Assembly: GCA_018672815.1 (NCBI GenBank)
Contig: JABHDX010000153.1
Coordinates: 1-20,303 of the forward strand
Length of the DNA stretch: 20,303 nt
Direction: 5' to 3'
From: Gammaproteobacteria bacterium
GTDB taxonomy: Bacteria > Pseudomonadota > Gammaproteobacteria > UBA11654
The translations under genes and the position numbers were made by a program. The notes below the pieces were generated by a model. It ran no database searches, was not told the origin of the DNA, and saw only the letters and a list, made by a program, of their open reading frames with translations. Shown here piece after piece: positions 16,718 through 20,303 of this stretch; position 1 is the stretch's first letter; every line of letters begins with the position of its first letter.

Positions 16718-18214
16718 ATGGTTTTTAATGACATGAGAGATTACATCCAGCACTTAAGAGATCGAGAGCAGCTGATAGATGTGAATACTGAATTGAATGT
16801 GGCTAGGGAAACTACTGAACTGCAGCCATTGATGAGACATTTGCATAATATTAATGGCCCAGCACTTATGCTAAATAATTTGTCTGGGTATAATACTAAT
16901 GATATCCCTGTTTTATTTAACCCCTATGGTACGAGAGAAAGAACTTCTATGATTCTGGGGGAAGAGGGTGCGTTTGACGGGAAAGTTAAACATGCGAGCG
17001 TTCTGACTAATCCGTCCAGTTGGCTTAAACCAAATTGTATTGATTCATCATCAGCTTCCTGTAAAGATGTTAAAATTGAGAAAAAAGACATCGATATTGG
17101 TAAGCAAATCCCTCATGTATGGTTTGGGAAAGAAGGACCTTCTTATATTACCAATGCCATCGTCATTACTAAAGATCCAGAAACTGGTATCCCAAATACA
17201 GGATGTTACCGATTAACACAATTGTGGAATGCATCGCATCCAAATGGTGAAGTTTATTCTGAAGAAGAGCAGAGACAATGCCTTTCTATTTTTGCTTTCT
17301 GGAACCCACCTGGAAACCATATCGGCTTACATTGGGCTAAAGCGCAAGAAATGAATAAACCACTAGAGGTTGCTATAGCTTGCGTTGTCGATCCTGTCAT
17401 ACAATTGGCCAGTGCCACTGGCATACCTTTCGGCTTAGATGAAATGGATTTTGCAGGTGGTTTGAGAGGCAAACCTGTTGATGTTGTTAAATGTGAAACT
17501 GTTGATATTGAAGTCCCAGCCACTGCAGAATGGGTTCTTGAGGGTAAATTTCTTCCCAATAGAGATGTTACAATAGGTCCTCATTCCAATCCTGTTGGTT
17601 ATTATGATGATGCTCAGTTATTTCCTTTGATTGAATTGGATTGCATTACACACAGAAAGGATCCTATATGGTATGCCACAATGGAAATGGAACCTCCATT
17701 TGATCATAATTACATGGCTTGCCTTCCCATGGAAGGAGAACTATTGAGTGATTTACAATCTAAGATACCAGAAGTTAAAGATGTTGTTGTTACTCCAAAT
17801 CTTAGTTATTTTATACAACTGTCTGTGGATGGGCCTCAAAAACCTCATCCAGAATTTGGTAAGCATGTGCTCCATGCTGTCTGGGGAGCTAGCGGTAGAT
17901 GGGGTAGAACAGCAAAAGTGATAGTTGTTGTTGGCCCTGACGTTAATCCCTATGATCTATCAGAAATTGAATGGGCTATTCAGACAAGAGTTCAACCAAT
18001 TACTGATACTATAATGAATAAATCAGGACAAGCATTCTTGATGGATCCATCGGCACCAAAGGATCCAGGCCATGGAATTGCACTTCAGTCTGAGCAGATT
18101 GGTATCGATGCTACGATAAAAGTTTTTGAGCGTTTTACCTCTTACCCAGAGTACAGTAATGCAAAACCTGAGGATGTTGCTCTTATTGCAGAGAAGTTAA
18201 AAGATATTTTTTAG
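16718..18214 (+). CDS. UbiD-family (prenylated-FMN) decarboxylase
   Basis: UbiD-family decarboxylase (498 residues; usual 450-520) that removes CO2 from unsaturated or aromatic acids using prenylated FMN from UbiX. The opening DMRDYIQHLRDREQLIDV, GPALMLNN, the cofactor-binding stretch around R165 (GCYRL), GLHWAKAQEMNKPLEVAI, and the acidic motif PATAEWVLEGK (E271, E275) match the family; ITHRKDPIWYAT and the C-terminal part are also typical. The R plus Glu active-site residues appear present. It may belong to the ubiquinone UbiD itself, but its setting beside hydrolase-fold, SDR and split-barrel genes, and a dehydrogenase for aromatic-type aldehydes nearby, makes a catabolic acid substrate plausible. 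This choice is inference. Ends at a strong bidirectional terminator. Confidence 0.92.
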   Translation: MVFNDMRDYIQHLRDREQLIDVNTELNVARETTELQPLMRHLHNINGPALMLNNLSGYNTNDIPVLFNPYGTRERTSMILGEEGAFDGKVKHASVLTNPSSWLKPNCIDSSSASCKDVKIEKKDIDIGKQIPHVWFGKEGPSYITNAIVITKDPETGIPNTGCYRLTQLWNASHPNGEVYSEEEQRQCLSIFAFWNPPGNHIGLHWAKAQEMNKPLEVAIACVVDPVIQLASATGIPFGLDEMDFAGGLRGKPVDVVKCETVDIEVPATAEWVLEGKFLPNRDVTIGPHSNPVGYYDDAQLFPLIELDCITHRKDPIWYATMEMEPPFDHNYMACLPMEGELLSDLQSKIPEVKDVVVTPNLSYFIQLSVDGPQKPHPEFGKHVLHAVWGASGRWGRTAKVIVVVGPDVNPYDLSEIEWAIQTRVQPITDTIMNKSGQAFLMDPSAPKDPGHGIALQSEQIGIDATIKVFERFTSYPEYSNAKPEDVALIAEKLKDIF

Positions 18215-18243
18215 TACTGCATTTAATTGCAGTTAAAAATGAA

Positions 18244-18270
18244 AAAAAGGCCCAATATTTGGGCCTTTTT
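18244..18270. terminator. Bidirectional rho-independent terminator
   Basis: A 12-bp perfect inverted repeat, AAAAAGGCCCAA / TTGGGCCTTTTT, with a TAT loop. GC-rich core and A/T tracts on both arms let it stop transcription from the UbiD gene (plus) and from the membrane-protein gene (minus). It is the only clear terminator in the window. Confidence 0.9.
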
Positions 18271-18290
18271 AATTAAAAAATCTTTATTTT

Positions 18291-18896
18291 TTACATAAAG
18301 AAACCATGACCAGCACCAACCATACTCATTAACATGGGTATTGATAGCATAGTGTTAGTTCTTGAAGCTAGAAATGCTATTCTAGCACCTTTGGCTTTTT
18401 CCTCTGGCGTTGCTTCAACAATACCAAGAACTTTCTTTTGATTAGGCCAAATGAGAATCCACACATTAAATAACATAATAGTTCCCATCCAAGCACCTAT
18501 ACCAATCGTAGTAGCATAAGGATTACCGGTTCTCATACCCAATTCAAAGGCATCTCCTAAGTTACCATTATGTAATAAGAAAGCCGCACCTGAAATCCAG
18601 GTTAATAGAGCTGCCCAACGGAACCATAGCAATGCTCTTGGGGCTACATATTTTGATATTGCCGCTGGACCTGGTCCACCTTCATCTGCATTTGCTTCAG
18701 CTACAGATGGAACTTGAACAAAATTAAAATAGTAAAGCAACCCTATCCAAGCAACACCAGCTAAAACATGGATCCAAATGATTAATGAATTTGCAGCATT
18801 AGCACCTGAAAGATCAGTTCCTTGTGCTATCAAAACAGCAATGACAACTCCTGAAATAATTGTCCCTGTTATTTTATCTAATAGTTTCATTTTCAT
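18291..18896 (-). CDS. PuuD-type (urate hydroxylase-like) integral membrane protein
   Basis: Membrane protein of 201 residues with about five hydrophobic spans (roughly 12-29, 37-60, 88-108, 130-150, 176-195). Family signatures are IWIHVLAGVAWIGLLYYFNF (about 40-59), LWFRWAALLTWISGAA, NVWILIWPNQKKVLG, and ASRTNTMLSIPMLMSM. These match the membrane domain of urate hydroxylase PuuD, which normally carries a C-terminal cytochrome c; no CxxCH is present here. The stand-alone form is widespread in marine bacteria with an unknown role, so urate oxidation should not be assumed. Starts with an AGGGG-type SD. Alone on its strand, facing the UbiD gene across the shared terminator. Confidence 0.85.
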   Translation of the reverse strand: MKMKLLDKITGTIISGVVIAVLIAQGTDLSGANAANSLIIWIHVLAGVAWIGLLYYFNFVQVPSVAEANADEGGPGPAAISKYVAPRALLWFRWAALLTWISGAAFLLHNGNLGDAFELGMRTGNPYATTIGIGAWMGTIMLFNVWILIWPNQKKVLGIVEATPEEKAKGARIAFLASRTNTMLSIPMLMSMVGAGHGFFM

Positions 18897-19015
18897 ATAA
18901 TTACCCCTAAAATTTTTAAATTAAAAGAAAATTATACCAATTTTTAGAAATAGATGAATAAATAGAAAAATAATCTATTTTTAAAAATAATAAACATTTC
19001 TTTGCAGTAAGAATT

Positions 19016-19021
19016 TATAAT
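19016..19021 (+). promoter_or_regulatory. Possible -10 box of the glutaredoxin-aceF operon
   Basis: A perfect TATAAT 30 bases before the Grx4 start. No good -35 lies about 17 bases upstream, so it is a candidate only. It is inside a 155-bp AT-rich gap (18897-19051) that otherwise shows nothing clear. Confidence 0.35.
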
Positions 19022-19051
19022 AGTTTTTAGTAATCTGTATTAGGAGAAATA

Positions 19052-19363
19052 ATGGATATAAATGAAAGAATTAAAACTCAATTAAGCGAGTTCCCTTTAT
19101 TGTTATATATGAAAGGTACACCTGATTTTCCTCAGTGTGGATTCTCAGCGAAAGTATGTGGAATACTGAAAGCTTCTGAAAAACGATTTGCGTTTGTTAA
19201 TATTTTAGAGGATCCAGAAATCAGAGATGGATTAAAAACGTATTCAAATTGGCCAACTTTTCCACAACTATACATTAACGGTGAGCTTGTGGGTGGGTGC
19301 GATATTATTGAACAAATGTTTGATAATGGTGAATTAAAAACACTACTTGATAATTTAGAATAG
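19052..19363 (+). CDS. grxD: Monothiol glutaredoxin Grx4
   Basis: Monothiol CGFS glutaredoxin of 103 residues (usual 100-115). The [2Fe-2S]-binding motif is C29-G30-F31-S32, following K21-G-T-P, and the glutathione-binding stretch WPTFPQLYINGELVGGCDI is intact. It ferries or stores iron-sulfur clusters in the cytoplasm. Its ATG has AGGAGA about five bases upstream. It is followed after 32 bases by the pyruvate dehydrogenase E2 gene, and likely shares its transcript. The pairing may be simple co-expression of Fe-S/lipoate-related functions. Confidence 0.96.
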   Translation: MDINERIKTQLSEFPLLLYMKGTPDFPQCGFSAKVCGILKASEKRFAFVNILEDPEIRDGLKTYSNWPTFPQLYINGELVGGCDIIEQMFDNGELKTLLDNLE

Positions 19364-19383
19364 AATACTTAAATAATCCTTAG

Positions 19384-19388
19384 AGGAG
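19384..19388 (+). promoter_or_regulatory. Ribosome-binding site pointing to an AUU start for aceF
   Basis: AGGAG, with seven bases to ATT 19396-19398. In the reading frame of the lipoyl domain, the only upstream codons after the in-frame TAG at 19381-19383 are AGG, AGA, ATT and TAT. An ideally placed SD therefore targets ATT. Confidence 0.65.
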
Positions 19389-19395
19389 AATTTAT

Positions 19396-20303
19396 ATTCC
19401 TAGTAAAAACAAAATTCTTGTTCCAGATTTGGGAGATTTCGATGATGTAGAAATCATTGATGTCTTTATTGCAGAGGGTGATTATGTCAGTGTTGATGAC
19501 CCATTAATCACTTTAGAAACAGAAAAAGCAGCAATGGATATTCCTTCTCCATTTTCAGGAAAAGTCGCTAGTCTTTTTGTTAAAACAGGAACAAATATTA
19601 GTGAAGGAGATGATATTTGTGAATTAATCACAGATGACAATGATGCTAATGAAGGCTCAAAAGAAAAAATAAGTGAATATACAGAGACTAATAAAAAAGA
19701 CGATACTCAACAAACAGCGACCCAAAAAGAAATCATTGAACAGCCAATCGTATCTGAATCTAGCATAGATAATAAAGTCATTAATAAATCCTTCTCAGGC
19801 GTGCATGCCAGTCCTTCCGTTAGAAAATTAGCAAGAGAATTAGGCGTAGATCTAACCTTGATTCAAGGAACAGGCATGAAAAAAAGAATTCTCCCGGAAG
19901 ATTTGAAATCACATGTGAAAGCTATATTGACAGGAGATAAAAAAAATACATCCAATGCTCTACCCAATGTTCCTATTATTGATTTTTCAGTTTTTGGTGA
20001 AATAGAAACCGTATCTCTCAGTCGAATTAAAAAAATATCAGGCCCCCGTTTGCAAGCCAGTTGGATTAATATACCCCATGTAACACAACACGATGAAGCT
20101 GATATCAACGAATTGGAAAAAATAAGAATTGATATGAACAAAAGTGCAAAGGAGGGCAGTATAAAATTATCTATTTTGCCTTTTATTGTTAAAGCTATCA
20201 CTAATGCTTTATCAAGGTTTCCAGATTTTAATTCATCGCTCAGCTCTGATGGAAAAAAGCTCATTAAAAAGAAATATATTAATATAGGATTTGCTGCAAA
20301 TAC
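19396..20303 (+). CDS. aceF: Dihydrolipoamide acetyltransferase, pyruvate dehydrogenase E2 (partial; apparent ATT start)
   Basis: E2 core of a 2-oxoacid dehydrogenase complex, most likely pyruvate dehydrogenase, which transfers acetyl groups from E1 to CoA. Reading from 19396 the protein begins PSKNKILVPDLGDF: one lipoyl domain (about 7-78) with lipoylated K44 in ETEKAAMD, an acidic/Gln-rich linker, a peripheral subunit-binding domain (about 136-169, HASPSVRKLARELGVD), and the start of the catalytic domain with NIPHVTQHDEADI (about 225-237). The C-terminal part runs off the window. No ATG, GTG or TTG precedes the lipoyl domain after the in-frame TAG (19381-19383); the best start is ATT 19396 with an AGGAG seven bases ahead. 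The TTG at 19429 would cut into the first lipoyl strand. Only one lipoyl domain is seen. E1 is not in the window. Family certain; start unusual. Confidence 0.9.
   Translation, partial: MPSKNKILVPDLGDFDDVEIIDVFIAEGDYVSVDDPLITLETEKAAMDIPSPFSGKVASLFVKTGTNISEGDDICELITDDNDANEGSKEKISEYTETNKKDDTQQTATQKEIIEQPIVSESSIDNKVINKSFSGVHASPSVRKLARELGVDLTLIQGTGMKKRILPEDLKSHVKAILTGDKKNTSNALPNVPIIDFSVFGEIETVSLSRIKKISGPRLQASWINIPHVTQHDEADINELEKIRIDMNKSAKEGSIKLSILPFIVKAITNALSRFPDFNSSLSSDGKKLIKKKYINIGFAAN

Noticed and set aside
17254..17559. 101-residue minus-strand ORF antisense to UbiD
   Set aside because: No RBS or family similarity; the UbiD frame explains the sequence.
19863..20264. 133-residue minus-strand ORF
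   Set aside because: The plus strand over this region encodes the recognisable subunit-binding and catalytic domains of E2; the ORF is its antisense shadow.
1..20303. CRISPR arrays, tRNA/rRNA genes, insertion sequences, toxin-antitoxin or defence genes
   Set aside because: No direct-repeat arrays, cloverleaf-like stretches, transposase motifs or defence families were seen on either strand.

Overview
This is a compact, AT-rich stretch of bacterial chromosome. Gene content points to a marine gammaproteobacterium with a streamlined genome, of SAR86/OM182 type. That is an inference from the AT-rich composition, very short intergenic gaps, overlapping genes, and the mix of a BCCT transporter, coniferyl-aldehyde-type dehydrogenase, PQQ alcohol dehydrogenase, UbiX/UbiD, a CGFS glutaredoxin and pyruvate dehydrogenase E2. 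No rRNA, tRNA, CRISPR array, insertion sequence or phage gene was seen.

Layout. 1-1569 (minus): a BCCT-family transporter, cut by the window edge and apparently starting at TTG, preceded by an overlapping 46-residue single-span membrane protein. 1680-4265 (plus): a tight operon of a class II aldolase/adducin-type protein, a coniferyl-aldehyde-type dehydrogenase and a thioredoxin-like [2Fe-2S] ferredoxin. 4246-6342 (minus): a periplasmic PQQ alcohol dehydrogenase with a C-terminal cytochrome c, overlapping the ferredoxin tail to tail. 6471-9124 (plus): two secreted amidohydrolase-fold proteins with an ATGA overlap; the second has lost every recognisable metal ligand. 9121-10893 (minus): a Wzi-like outer-membrane protein. 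10986-13739 (plus): a lipoprotein type-B carboxylesterase, an EVE-domain protein and a secreted DUF4399 protein. 13729-14538 (minus): an alpha/beta-hydrolase-fold protein without the usual Ser and His. 14651-15746 (plus): UbiX and a split-barrel flavin-binding protein. 15763-16548 (minus): an SDR dehydrogenase. 16718-18214 (plus): a UbiD-family decarboxylase, ending at a strong bidirectional terminator shared with a PuuD-type membrane protein (18291-18896, minus). 19052-20303 (plus): monothiol glutaredoxin Grx4, then pyruvate dehydrogenase E2, whose reading frame has no ATG/GTG start and seems to begin at AUU.

How the genes may work together (inference): PQQ alcohol dehydrogenase (alcohol to aldehyde), coniferyl-type ALDH (aldehyde to acid), carboxylesterase (ester cleavage) and UbiX/UbiD (decarboxylation with prenylated FMN) could together process aromatic or other unsaturated alcohols, esters and acids. 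Nothing in the sequence proves the substrate.

Most interesting observations: the AUU-start aceF; the active/inactive amidohydrolase pair; the unannotated small membrane protein coupled to the BCCT transporter; the hydrolase-fold protein with His at the nucleophile elbow; and divergent -10 boxes placed exactly for leaderless mRNAs. I found no clear defence, CRISPR-like or other wholly new multi-gene system.
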